Source: Ambrosia x helenae | Lineage: Eukaryota; Streptophyta; Magnoliopsida; Asterales; Asteraceae | Assembly (NCBI GenBank): GCA_030844895.1 | Contig: CM061223.1 | Coordinates: 13,465,994-13,529,993 of the forward strand | Direction of reading: 5' to 3' | Length of the DNA stretch: 64,000 nucleotides | Part shown: piece by piece, positions 20,284 through 31,036 of the stretch | How the letters are laid out: every line of letters starts with the position of its first letter | How positions within the stretch are numbered: the stretch's first letter is position 1 | The notes under the pieces: generated by a model | Databases searched by the model: none | The model's input: the letters and a program-made list of their open reading frames with translations, nothing else | Told to the model about the DNA's origin: nothing | Translations under genes and position numbers: made by a program

Positions 20284-22994
20284 TGTGACATCCATCACCC
20301 TCGTCATTTATCTAGTTGACAATAATAATCCTCCGAATATTTCCATTATAGTTCCTGTAATTTTCGTCGTTTCAAATTTAATTTTAAAGCAAACAAAAAT
20401 GTTATTATTTATACTTGATATGAATTGGGTATAAGTTTTTAATCAAACGCGTATGTTAAAATGTATTCGTAAAAGATTTTATAAAAAAATTAAGTTTTAT
20501 AAAGTTTTCAAAGCGTTTTGGTTAGTTTATATTAACTTGGTTAGTGTTTTTTTAAAAAGGAAACTTAACCAAGACAAACTCTAGGGATCTAAGTTGCCAA
20601 AGTTAAAACTTTCAAAAAAAAACTGAATTTTTTTCCCACTACTACCCGCTTTACCGGTCAAGCTCCGGCGACCGGAAATGACTCCGGCGAACATTAAAAC
20701 TCGAGTTCATGGCCCTTTAAACTCATTCAAAGGCACAGTTCGGTTTCTCCATCAGTTATTAAGTGTTTTCCAGTCCGTTTTAAGGTATTTAAACATATTC
20801 TAAACGAATTTTAATTCCGGGTTTGAGGTGTAACCGCCGGAAACGTAAAACACTTTAACACGAGTCGTTTTAGTGTCCATTATATAAACTGAACTCGCCA
20901 TTGTGTTTCTGCACATCCACACTTCATAAACCCACGTAAAACACGTCTTAAAACCGTCCAAGAGCTTCGTAATCGGTCTCATTATTAGCGGACCTGCAAC
21001 CTTCTTATTCGGCCTTTATACGCAATGTGAGTTCAATTATTTTATGCCGTTTTGATCCTCGTAGTGTCCTCTTTAAAAGCCCTTTAAAATCGCGCTCTTT
21101 CTGTTGCGAATTGGAAGCTTAGGGTTAGGGTTCTTGGTTGTTAGTTTGGGGAAGAAGAAGATACAAGTCAATTACTAAATAAATTCATTCTTAAAGCAAA
21201 TTACAAACAAAAACTATAGATGGCCTAGTGGTTTGTGTGTTGTTTGTGCATCAAGTCCACCTGGGTTCGAACCCAGGCATGGACAAGTTTATTTTTCTTC
21301 TTTTCTTCCATAGAGTTCCTATTGCTTTACTTTTCTATATATATTTTTTTTAAAAAAATTATTATAATACATGCAAATCTTTAAATATTCATAACAAAGT
21401 CGTTTTTGATCCAAAAATTATGAAAATTTAGGTGTAGGTTCTTGACACCTCATAGAAAATTATGATATTTTTATTTTCTGAAAAATAAATTATTTTCATA
21501 TTTTTATTGATTTAAATTGTTTTAATCATAATTCATTTTTAATGAATTTAATCTCAAACTTTTTGAGTAATTATTTCTCATCATCATGAACTTATATAAA
21601 AATTATTGGTGCAGAAAACATTTAATTTTATTGACTTTCCTATTTTTAATCATTTAAACATAATTTAATTTCGTTAAATCAGTTTTAAATATAAATAAGT
21701 TTATATAAATTATGGGAAAATTATTCTAATTTGTTTACATCAGAAATCATCCATTTTCTATAAAATTAGTATTTTTGGATCATGTATGGTATTATTAGTC
21801 TTATTTGCGTTTAATTAGACATAATAAAACATTTATTTATTTATACAATTTAAACATCTATTTTATAAATATTTTTCTTATAAAATAGAAATACTCATAT
21901 GGTTTAATGTCTTTATTATTTTTTGTTGGATCATTGTGTAACTCAAAATTATTTATTTATATATTTATGATTATTATATTAATTTAGTTAAAGTAATTAA
22001 CTAAATTATTTTGTCTTAATTATTTAAACATATTTTTAACTAAATACTCAATTGGTAATAATTATATTATTTAAACCACATTTACAACCTTTCATATATT
22101 ATTTGTGATATACAACTATTACATTAAACGCGACTTATCATAAAAACTCTACTTCCCCAAGTCGACTTAGCAAACCCTAATGCCTTAGACCCTAGTTACC
22201 TTAGACTTTTTAGACATTTCCTTATTAGTATTCTTACACATTATAGGTTGAATTCCTCGGAATTCCCATTACTTAGCTCACGACCGCTTTAAGTGGATTT
22301 TGATCGCTTTCGCAAACTGTGAGTATATCTTTCCCCTTTTTCATGTTTTACACTTTTGGGGTGATTCATGTACGCTTATTACTTCACTCACTTAATCATG
22401 GTTTATTCTATATTCACAATCGCAATTCTTTTATGTGTTTTACTTGTTGATTCGTTGATAGTGTGTACTTATGACCTTAATCATTAACCGCTGGGCGGCC
22501 TAGCATAGCAATAAATAGTACTTAAATATTGTTATGTGTGAACGATTATTCATCGCCTACTGTGAGCGAATACTATATATATGTGACTCTTGATTCATTA
22601 AACAAAGGTTTGATTTTGGGTGACATTTGTACACAGCTTGAACACTAAATTGTAGACAGTATGACACGTGAATTGCGAAACACTTTTTCTACTATATGTA
22701 TTCAAACAGGGTATGCTCACCAATACATTCTTGTATTGACATATACTATTTTCGTACATGTTTTAGGTTATTATTGAGAAGTTTCTTTTAAGCTTTTGGA
22801 TTTATATTTAAGCTTTGATTTCATTGTAATCTAGTTAGACTTGACGCTTTAGAATCATTGTACTTTGTATTTTTTATTTCAATGTAATAAATTATTTAAT
22901 CAATGTATTCAAATTTACACTTTAGTCCATGTGCTGTTGAACAATCGTCACTACGTGACACCTCGATGTTTCCGCCATCGGTTGGGGTGTTACA
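20284..22994 (+). mobile_element. Solo LTR A of a Ty3-type family (2711 bp)
   Basis: It begins TGTGACATCC, ends GGGGTGTTACA and has a 5-bp TSD. There is no internal region, so this is a solo LTR left by LTR-LTR recombination. The last ~700 bp closely match 26940-27650 and the 3' part of 56585-59134. It is very AT-rich, with a tRNA-like module at 21221-21283. Strand is set by the TG...CA polarity shared with the other copies, without an internal region to confirm it. Confidence 0.88.
21221..21283 (+). other. tRNA-like A-box/B-box module in solo LTR A
   Basis: TGGCCTAGTGG (21221-21231) fits the Pol III A box, and GGTTCGAACCC (21264-21274) fits the B box. The B box sits in a 6-bp stem, CCTGGG/CCCAGG, around TTCGAA like a tRNA T-arm. 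T-rich runs follow within 15 bp. It is about 940 bp from the LTR start. It lacks a complete tRNA cloverleaf, so it is a SINE-like or tRNA-derived module and not a tRNA gene. Confidence 0.65.
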
Positions 22995-22999
22995 TTTTA
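22995..22999. repeat. TSD TTTTA of solo LTR A, right copy
   Basis: Matches 20279-20283. Confidence 0.9.
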
Positions 23000-25057
23000 G
23001 CCCTGTCAACCTCAATTCCCCTACTCGACACTACATGTCCTAAAACAATGCCCTCCTGAACCATAAAATGGCTCTTCTCCCAACTTAAAACCAGATTAGT
23101 TTCCACACAACGTTTCAAAACCTTAGTTAGTTCATTTAAACATGACTCAAATGACGGCCCAAAAACTGAAAAGTCGTCCATGAAGATTTCAAGAGAATCC
23201 CCGACTATATCTGAAAAGATACTCATCATACACCTTTGAAAGGTGGCCAGGGCGTTGCACAACCCAAATGGCATCCGCCTAAATGCGAAAGTACCATATG
23301 GGCATGTGAATGTGGTCTTTTCCTGGTCATCAGGATGAATGGCAATCTGATTGTAACCTGAGTAACCATCTAGAAAGCAGTAAAACTTCTGACCTGATAA
23401 TTTTTCGACAATTTGGTCAATGAAAGGCAAGGGAAAGTGATCCTTTGATGTGGCAGCATTAAGTTTCCTGTATTCTATACAAACGCGCCACCCGGTTACC
23501 GGTCGGGTGGCAATTTGTTCACCATTTTCACTTTTAACTACCTGGATGCCTGCTTTCTTAGGAACTGTTTGTGTCGGACTTACCCATGCACTATCTGAAA
23601 TGGGATAAATGATCCCTGCATCCAACCACTTGAGTACCTCCTTCTTCACAACCTCAAGCATGTTGGGATTCAATCTCCTTTGTGTATTCCGTGCGGGTTT
23701 GGCATCTGCATCAGTTATAATTTTATACATAACAATAGATGGACTAATACCTTTTAAATCTGCAATTGTCCATCCAATGGCCGCTTTGTGATCCATCAGC
23801 ACCTTCAGTAGTGCTTCCTCTTGCTTTTCTTCCAAGTTGGCTGAAATGATGACCGGGAGAGTCTGATCGTCCCCCAAAAATTCATATTTCAAATGCTTTG
23901 GCAACTCCTTCAGTTCCACTTTTGGTGGACTCTCAAGTGATGGTTTCGATCCAGATGAAATTTCTGTCGGTAAACTCTCCACATGATGTGTCCATGGAGG
24001 TCTACCACCTTGCACTGCCATTACCTCGAATTTCCTCATCTCTTCATTTAAATCTTGATCATGCTCATACTCAAACCTGTCACAGAAGAAACACATCTCT
24101 GTGGATTCACCCTCCAGGTGAGGATAGCACCCGTCAATGATGTCTGCCATGAAGCATTCATCACTGACCAGAGAATTAGTCTCACTTGAAAAAACATTAA
24201 GGCGGACCTTTCTATTGCCAAATGTCATATCAACTATACCAGAACGACAGTCGATCAATGCATTTGTTGTGGCTAAGAAGGGTCGACCCAAAATCACATT
24301 AGGTTGTTTAATCTTATCTGATGACACATAATCAAGAACCAGAAAATCCACCGGATAGTAAAACTCCTCCACCTTTACTATCACATCCCTAACAATCCTT
24401 ATAGGAAGCTTAAGGGTCAAGTTGGCTAACACTACAGTGGTGTCAGCCTGACGCAGTGGACCAAAAACATATTGGTCATACAAGCTTCCCGGGAGGATGC
24501 TCACACTAGCTCCAAGATCCAATAATGCCCCGGTCATTTTAAAATCACCCACTTGAATGGGTATTAAAGGCGTTCCCGGGTCTTGGAGTTTTGGTGGAAG
24601 GGCCCAGTCAAAACGGCATTGACTTTCTCAGTTAAATCTAGTTTCTTAGGGAACTTGTTGTGCCGTTTTTGGGTGCACATATCCTTCAAATACTTGGCAT
24701 AAGCCGAAACCTGTTTGATAGCATCAATTAATGGAAGATTAATTTTTACCTGTTTAAATATTTCCCAAATTTCCTCTTGGTGAGATCCTCTTTTATTAAT
24801 TACCGCCTTTTTAGATGGATTCAATAAAGCCGATAGAAATGGGACCGGTGTCGGTTCCACTTCCACATCTTTAGTTAAAGTGGCTTCTTTTGAGGAAAAC
24901 TTATCGTTTGGGTTTTGAAAAGTTACTTTTTTAGTTGTTTTAACAGGTTTAGGTTCTGACTCATCCTCACTCTCCTCATTCTCATCTACATCCTCCACTA
25001 CACCTTCAACAAAGGTTGATGGAGTAACAACCTTATTATCATATTTCTTACCATTAC

Positions 25058-25588
25058 TGTAAGTGCATTATTCATGTATGTCCCCAGCTAGTGATCCGGT
25101 ACTGCATGTCGAAGGTTCAGATATCAGGAAATGACCAAGAATTTAGCTTAAGTATACATTCGACCTGTCGGATGGTCAAATGTAGTTTATTACTGGTCGA
25201 ATGTAAAATGATTGAAGTAGAAGGCTTCATTCGAACCCTTAAAGGGTCGAATGAACACCTTCGACCTCTTAAAAGGGTCGAAGGTGGGAGTCTATAAATA
25301 GGGAAAAGTTAGTTATTTTTATAGAGAGTTATCATTTGGAGCTTTTCCCTAGTTTGTGTGTGTGTGATATTCTTTGTATTAGGTCTAGGTTTGAATTGTA
25401 ATTGTTGATATTTTGATCTAATACAAGAGTAAAGTTATGGAAATTGCTCAGTGATTCATTATCTATTTTTGTAACGATCATTTACGTTTATTTCTGAATC
25501 ATTTTGCATGACCGGAGGGGATTCCGCACCCTACGGTTGGTATTCGTGAGGTCACGGTTCGTGATTACGATCCTAAAACGAATTCTCA
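25058..25588 (+). repeat. Ty1/copia-type LTR
   Basis: The right end is fixed by the adjacent tRNA-iMet primer site at 25591. A TATA-like 'tctataaatagg' lies near 25291, preceded by an array of GGTCGAAT words. The left end is placed at the TG where the older Athila sequence stops; this edge is approximate and I found no TSD. Confidence 0.6.
25097..25290. repeat. GGTCGAA(T/G) word array upstream of the LTR TATA box
   Basis: The words gtcgaagg, cattcgacc, ggtcgaatg, cattcgaaccc, gggtcgaatg, ccttcgacc and gggtcgaagg recur, several arranged as inverted pairs (for example cattcga...tcgaatg and ccttcgac...gtcgaagg). They end just before the TATA-like box of the copia LTR. Confidence 0.7.
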
Positions 25589-25590
25589 AT

Positions 25591-25602
25591 TGGTATCAGA
25601 GC
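25591..25602 (+). promoter_or_regulatory. Primer binding site, initiator tRNA-Met
   Basis: TGGTATCAGAGC is the standard copia PBS, complementary to the 3' end of initiator tRNA-Met, two bases after the LTR end CA. Confidence 0.85.
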
Positions 25603-25682
25603 ATAGGCTCGATTTCACGATTGCAAATTGATCTAAATTGATGAAAACAGATTAGAATTCTGGTCTAAAATGAATTCTCAAT

Positions 25683-25694
25683 TGGTATCAGAGC
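25683..25694 (+). repeat. Second copy of the tRNA-Met primer site
   Basis: A block of about 34 bp beginning 'aattctcaattggtatcaga' occurs at 25581 and again at 25673, so the PBS is duplicated 92 bp downstream. Confidence 0.85.
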
Positions 25695-25899
25695 ATAGGC
25701 TCGATTTTTGCTTTGATTTTCATATATTCTTATTTTTCTTAATCGAACAAGCAAAACCGTAAGTATTTTCAATCAACTTTCACTATTTCTCCTTTTCATA
25801 TATATTTCTTCAATAGCATTATATTTATTTGATGATTCATACACTTTAGGGTTTCAATTGCTAGTTAGGGCTTTAGGGTGTTTATGAACAATTTGGGAT

Positions 25900-27650
25900 T
25901 TTTGAGTTAAAAGTATAATTAACTTGTAAAATTCATAACTAATTCATATGTTATCTAAAAATCATGAAATTATAACCTTAGCTTCTAGATGATATTTATG
26001 ACCTGAAAATAGTTTCTATTCTGATTTTGTGGCCGTTGCAAAAGTTTTAATAATTTTATTTTTATTAAATCATGTTTATTTCATTAAAAATCATATATAA
26101 TGTATTTTAATGTAGATATTTATGGAAAACCTATTTATAATGTTAGAATACTGATTATGATTTTTGCTACCTAATTTGTATTAGTTTTGTACTTTTATAG
26201 AATTTAATTTTTTTATTTAAATTTTAGACAATATATATAATATAAAATCTTTTTGGTTAAAAAAATTATCTAAAAATTATTTTTGACCATTTTGGTTCAT
26301 AATACATTATTTTCATTAAAATTCTTGATATTTTGATTAACTTAAAATTTTTATGTGAATTTATGATAATTATGCGTTTATATATTCATTAAGTCATTTA
26401 AAAATATTTATGAAATATTTAGATCATTTTATGACTTCATAAATCTATTATTGTATAAACTTAAATTATTTATCTTATTTAAAATTTCTTTTACTAACCT
26501 AATTAATTGGTTGTATTTAAATTAATAAATACAAATAATTAATGTTTCAAAGTTGTTACACTTTTTTTGAACAAGTCAAAGTTGTTACATTTTTTTTGAA
26601 CAAGTCAAAGTTGTTACATAATTTAACATTTATGTGACTTCCACCATTTACTTTAGTTCATAACTTTCAATTATGAACTCATAATATTATTATTCATATT
26701 TATTCCTTAGTTCATATGTCATATTATTTCAAGCAAGTATATGTATTTACTTACGTCGCATTTTAAACATATATCGTTATTTACAAGTTAAACCCCAAAT
26801 TAGACTAGACATCCTAAGTGCCTTAAACTAGAAACCCTAGACTTACTTTAAGTCCAAACACTTATACATACACCATACTTTTAGGTTGAGACTTCGGGAT
26901 TCGCCAATTCACGCTCACGACGATTTAGTGACATAAATATTTAGTGAATGTGAGTATATCTTTCCCCTTTTTCATGTTTACACTTTTGGGGTGACTCATG
27001 TATGCTTATTACTTCACTCACTTAATCATGCTTTAGTCTATATTCACAATCGCAATTCTTGTATGTGTTTTACTTGTTGATTCGCTGATAGTGTGTACTT
27101 ATGACCTTAATCATTAACCCGGTGTGGGCCTAGCATAGCAATAAATAGTACTTGACTATTGTTATGTGTAAACTGCTTGCTTTGTCGCATACTATATATA
27201 ATCATACTATTGGGGCGACTACTATACATATATACTAGATATCCCATGATTCTTGGATATCATTTCTACTCTAAAGGTTTGATTTTGGGTGACATTTGTA
27301 TATAACTTGAACACTAAATTGTAGACAGTATAACCAGTGAATTGCGAAACTCTTTTCCTACTATATTTATTCAAACAGAGTATGCTCACCAATACATTTT
27401 TGTATTAACCAAATTATTTTCGTACATGTTTCAGGTTCTTATGAGATCACTTCTAAGCTTTTGGAACTTAGGCATAGATTGAGATTTACTATATTTTAAG
27501 TTTAGATTGCTAGTTTTAATTGTTGTATTTCTTTCAATGTAATAAAATATTTAATCAATGTATTCAAAGTTACACTTTGGTACCATGAGCTATTGAACAA
27601 TCGTCACTACGTGACACCTCGATGTTTCCGCCATCGGTTGGGGTGTTACA
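25900..27650 (+). mobile_element. LTR B, 5'-truncated copy of the solo-LTR A family
   Basis: From about 26890 on it closely follows solo LTR A (shared 'gtgagtatatctttcccc' and 'tagcatagcaataaatagta'), and it ends with the same GGGGTGTTACA at 27650. The beginning TGTGACATCC and the tRNA-like module are absent, so the copy is 5'-truncated. The left edge is uncertain by a few hundred bases. It sits inside the copia remnant. Confidence 0.65.
26548..26619. repeat. Short tandem repeat, ~29-bp unit
   Basis: The unit 'caaagttgttacattttttt' plus 'gaacaagt' is repeated about 2.5 times inside LTR B. Confidence 0.85.
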
Positions 27651-27835
27651 ATACGTCTACCTTCACATGTGTCCAACTAATACGTGTGAACCTGTTCCTA
27701 CGTGTCATACCACACGTCTGCTGAATTCATACGTGTACCTCCCTACATGTCACTAGTTCATACGCCAGTTTTCATCACCATACGTGTATCATTTTGTCAC
27801 ATACGTGTGTTTGTTGTCTTCCCTACGTGTCCCTT
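27651..27835. repeat. Array of TACGTGT words
   Basis: TACGTGT or close variants (atacgtct, atacgtgtg, ctacgtgtc, cacacgtct, catacgtgt) occur about nine times in 185 bp. ACGT-core words are typical bZIP/bHLH sites, but function here is inferred only. The array lies just after LTR B and before the gag-like ORF. Confidence 0.7.
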
Positions 27836-27929
27836 GCAGCTATTGACAAAATTTGAACTTTTCCAAGTTTGACTTTGTCCGTTTTCATACCTGATCTCAG
27901 TTTGCTTATCAGTATACATCAAAACCATC

Positions 27930-28156
27930 ATGAGTTGGAATTATTTCAACCGCAACATCCGTGTTGAAGATTTCCAACCTCAACCGGCCCCGCAAGTACA
28001 ACATCCATATGTTGTTGCTCAAGCATTGAATCCTCCACAACAAGCCAACGCTGTTGTGCCTTATAATCCATTTCATGCCCCACCTCAACAACCCGTTATT
28101 GCGAACGCTTGGGCTATGGTTTCTACAACGAGTCAAGTTCAAAGCGTTCACCAAAT
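27930..28156 (+). pseudogene. Truncated gag-like ORF of the copia remnant
   Basis: An ATG at 27930 opens about 75 codons rich in Pro, Gln and Ala, without a recognisable domain. It is downstream of a copia LTR and primer site (25058-25602) once LTR B is removed, so it may be the start of a copia gag. It is cut off at 28157 by a TGTAAGACCC sequence that looks like another LTR start. Whether it is translated is unknown. Confidence 0.35.
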
Positions 28157-29087
28157 TGTAAGACCCTAACCCGTAAACTCGCGTTTAGCGTTTAAATCTA
28201 CAAGTTTAGACCTTACTTAAACCACTCCCGGTTAAAACTTTGATATTTATTATAAACCTAAACCATTGAGATCAAATACCTTTTGATTCCCCAATATTTT
28301 ACATTTAGCCATCAAAACATACACTAAGATTTCGCGATTTAACGAGAGTATCTTGAATTCTATTACGGAAGCTTGATGAGTGCTCGGGTGTGTTCGGTTC
28401 TTCTTGCAACTTGATCTTTGCTCCGGGATTCCCATCACATGTTTACCTAGCACCATTACCCAAAGAATGGTTAGTGGGTTGTCAATGATACATTTAGAAT
28501 AGTATGAGATTCGTTACACGTTGAAACGGAACAAACCAGGCCAAATGGCCCCATATCAGGAGAACAAACTGCTGCACTTTTTGCGCAATAGCTGTTCGGG
28601 TCGCTTTTACCCCTTCTAAAACCTATAATCTGACTTCGACTTTCAAATAAGAAATGTGTTGCGTTCAAAGAGCTTTCCACGAATATAAAGAACACCTCCT
28701 AAAAATTTTTCTATGATTTTATATGAATTTTTGAAGATCAGGTATGTCCATCCGAATGGCCGTTCGCTTGGTCAAAGCTCATATTCGAGCTGATCAGTGA
28801 GTCTGAACGACCGTTCACTGCTTCTAAACCTTGTTTGATGATTCTAAAGCTTAGGAATCATGTCGCAAACGTATTTGACGATTCCTAAAGCATAAAAATC
28901 GACTTGTGAACAAAATTAACATTTGTTTGAATAAATCCTTGCTCTGTTTATATAACCATGACCCGGCTCTTAGTTTTGAGTGTTTAAGGCGATATTTACC
29001 CAAATCGACCCGTTAAGGCCTTGAACTAACATGTTCTCCTTTGTATCTCTTTCTTCTATCATATTTCTTTGAAACATAGTAATGTTT
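28157..29087 (+). mobile_element. Possible partial LTR beginning TGTAAGACCC
   Basis: The sequence changes abruptly at 28157 to TGTAAGACCCTAACCCG, a start typical of plant Ty3 LTRs. It contains GAACGACCGTTC-like words around 28755-28815. I could not find the matching 3' end or a TSD, so extent and identity are tentative. Confidence 0.3.
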
Positions 29088-29702
29088 TTAAACATGTTTG
29101 AAACATAGCATACATTCCCATTCGATTTTGACAATAAATCCTTGGGGTTTTAGTTGATGCAAACTTAAGTAATTATCATGTATGTCCGAGGAGTAAAATA
29201 CATTTGGAATAATAAGAGTTTGATCTTCGGAATTCACACTTATTACTCCAACACCTCTTATAAAAACAAAGTTGTTTTTAAATCTACTCTCTACCCCGAA
29301 TGATTTCTTGATCTTTAGATAGAAATCTAGATTTCCACATACATGATGTTGCAACTTCGGACTAACATACCATATTTGATTCCAACTTTCATGATTCGTT
29401 CCATACAAAATGTAATCATCAATTTCATTAAATTCAACCGAAGGATAAAAACTTATACCTGTGTCAATTGAATCTTTTATCAATTGTGTTCCCTCGTCCC
29501 TTTCTTTCTGATTACATGATCCTATTAAGTGTCTAGGTTCATGACAATAGTAGCACTTTCGAGTTTCTATGGATCTTTTCTTCATGTTCCTTTGTCTTTC
29601 TTTCTTCTCTTCAATTCTGGTTGGATATGATAAAGATCTTCTCACACCAGAATAGTTTTTCATTGAGTGACTCGACATAGTAATGATGAAACAGAAAATC
29701 AA
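29088..29702 (-). CDS. CCHC zinc-knuckle protein, copia-derived fragment
   Basis: A minus-strand ORF whose likely start is the Met of MSSHSM (about 29678). It has a basic segment, then a C-X2-C-X4-H-X4-C zinc knuckle (CYYCHEPRHLIGSC). After that comes a region laid out like a copia aspartic protease and GAG-pre-integrase segment (W-Y-V-S near the usual active-site position, then F-I-R-G-V-G and 'LIIPNVFY'). The catalytic D-S/T-G is not present, so no protease activity is expected. Directly upstream is a tRNA-Met primer site, so the ORF belongs to a retroelement or to a gene domesticated from one. Similar CCHC proteins are common in Asteraceae genomes as far as I know. Confidence 0.5.
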   Translation of the reverse strand: MIFCFIITMSSHSMKNYSGVRRSLSYPTRIEEKKERQRNMKKRSIETRKCYYCHEPRHLIGSCNQKERDEGTQLIKDSIDTGISFYPSVEFNEIDDYILYGTNHESWNQIWYVSPKLQHHVCGNLDFYLKIKKSFGVESRFKNNFVFIRGVGVISVNSEDQTLIIPNVFYSSDIHDNYLSLHQLKPQGFIVKIEWECMLCFKHV

Positions 29703-29758
29703 GAATCGAACACTAGAAGTTATTGTTTTACGGCAGTAGAATCAAGAACCAAACAAAA

Positions 29759-29769
29759 CTCTGATACCA
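29759..29769 (-). promoter_or_regulatory. tRNA-Met primer binding site, minus strand
   Basis: Plus-strand ctctgatacca is the complement of the copia PBS TGGTATCAGAG. It lies just upstream of the CCHC ORF on the minus strand. Confidence 0.7.
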
Positions 29770-29773
29770 AATA

Positions 29774-30140
29774 TGTTGGCAGCAGATTGATTTACTAGAA
29801 CAGAAAATAATTCGGACAAAACAATAACACAACAATGAACAATGAATTCTTGATACTCAATGATAATACCGAAGAGAATATATGGATTGTATTAGGATAA
29901 CAATCTTGGTAGTTTACAATTGATGACATTGATACATATTTATACTAAATGTAATGTTTCAACCGTTATAACTGCTCCTAGGACATAACTGTTTGGCTGT
30001 TTTTGGCGCAAAGACAACGGTTTATAACCGTTTTGCTTTAGGGGTTGTTCTGTCTTTTTACTCTACTGTTTGAGGCGCGCCTTATGTCTCTGCAGTCTTC
30101 TGTCAGTGTCTTCGATAATGTGCAGCCTAATATTGTATCA
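29774..30140 (-). repeat. Putative copia-type LTR, minus strand
   Basis: It follows the PBS at the expected side. It has a minus-strand TATA-like 'tataaatatg' near 29940 and nearby CGGTTTATAACCG palindromic words (29965-30035). The outer edge is a guess; I found no second copy or TSD. Confidence 0.35.
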
Positions 30141-30600
30141 TCCTAACTTAATACTACTAGACATACGTACATACATTCACATAATATTTACATACTAAAC
30201 ACGTACATATGTTCACACTTATAATACATACAAATACATAATTAAGTTCATAGTTTTTAATAATCTAATATTTTTGCCTTACATGGGGTTGATACGTGTC
30301 TCGTTTTATTACTAACGGGTCAACTGGGTTAAACCATAGCGCCGAATTTCCAGCATGAGATCTTCTTTCTTAATCTACACGCATTATGTATCATTGTTAC
30401 TATTACTATTGTTATCATTATTTTATTTATGTTCTTTGCATTTCCTCAATTGTGATCGCGAACTTGCATCAACATTAAAGACTCAAGAAATTGCTTATTC
30501 TTGGCACTCTAGTGTTTGAACTAATATATTTTCACAACATACGCTCGAGATTTAAAACATGTCTAACCTGTCAAAACATTAATTGGGTTTCAAATCTATA
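30141..30600. other. No recognised feature
   Basis: AT-rich intergenic DNA with no gene, terminal motif or repeat structure that I could identify. Confidence 0.5.
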
Positions 30601-31028
30601 TCTTGTCTTATACATATAATAAAGAAGTAACTGGGGTTGAGGTGGCCACTTTTTAGAGTGTCCACATATGCGCCAACTCATCCTCCATGTCAACTGCCAA
30701 ATGTCAATTACTCAATGCCTTTGTTTGAACTCGCGGATATCCACATATGCGCCAACTTATATGTTTTTATGGTATGATTGACATCTGTTATGTGTTGCGT
30801 AAAGAATTATGGAGCTTTACAAGTTCTATCGGTTTTAAGGTATGATTCTTCACTTTTCTTTCTCTCTTTCAATATTGAACTCTTTACATGGAGATTTGAT
30901 GCACAAATTAGGGTTCAAAATGATTTCGATTGAATCTCAAGTTTTCTAGGGTTCTTTAATCGGTTGGTATTTAATGGTTTGTTTATGTAAGCCCTAAATG
31001 GCAATGATTTGTTGATTATTTTATGTTA

Positions 31029-31036
31029 CTCACTAT
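31029..31036. repeat. TSD CTCACTAT of hAT MITE, left
   Basis: The 8-bp duplication is repeated at 31621-31628. Confidence 0.9.

Larger units (their letters stand above)
18289..24998 (-). pseudogene. Degenerate Athila pol (PR-RT-RH-IN), split by a solo LTR
   Basis: Fragments in order on the minus strand: pre-protease region (24998-24564); protease with DLGAS and reverse transcriptase with FMDD (24552-22990); then a 2.7-kb solo LTR; RNase H (20275-19690); integrase zinc site and core (about 19470-18945); integrase C-terminus (18906-18289). Damage visible: a frame change near 24555, a frame break near 19860, TAA and TAG stops at 18913-18915 and 18925-18927, and the first RNase H aspartate replaced by Tyr (CYASDY where the young element has CDASDY). 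The gene is not functional. Similarity to the young element's gag-pol is clear, but the two belong to different families. Confidence 0.9.
16851..25057 (-). mobile_element. Older Athila-type element, pol-bearing segment
   Basis: This segment carries the protease, reverse transcriptase, RNase H and integrase regions of a degenerate Athila-like element on the minus strand. It is interrupted by the solo LTR at 20284-22994. Its gag and 5' LTR are not seen: at 25058 the sequence changes to a copia LTR. Together with 1-3001 it is the host of the young Athila element. Confidence 0.8.

Noticed and set aside
21221..21283. A genuine tRNA gene
   Set aside because: A and B boxes and a T-arm are present, but no complete acceptor or anticodon arms can be formed, so it is only tRNA-like.
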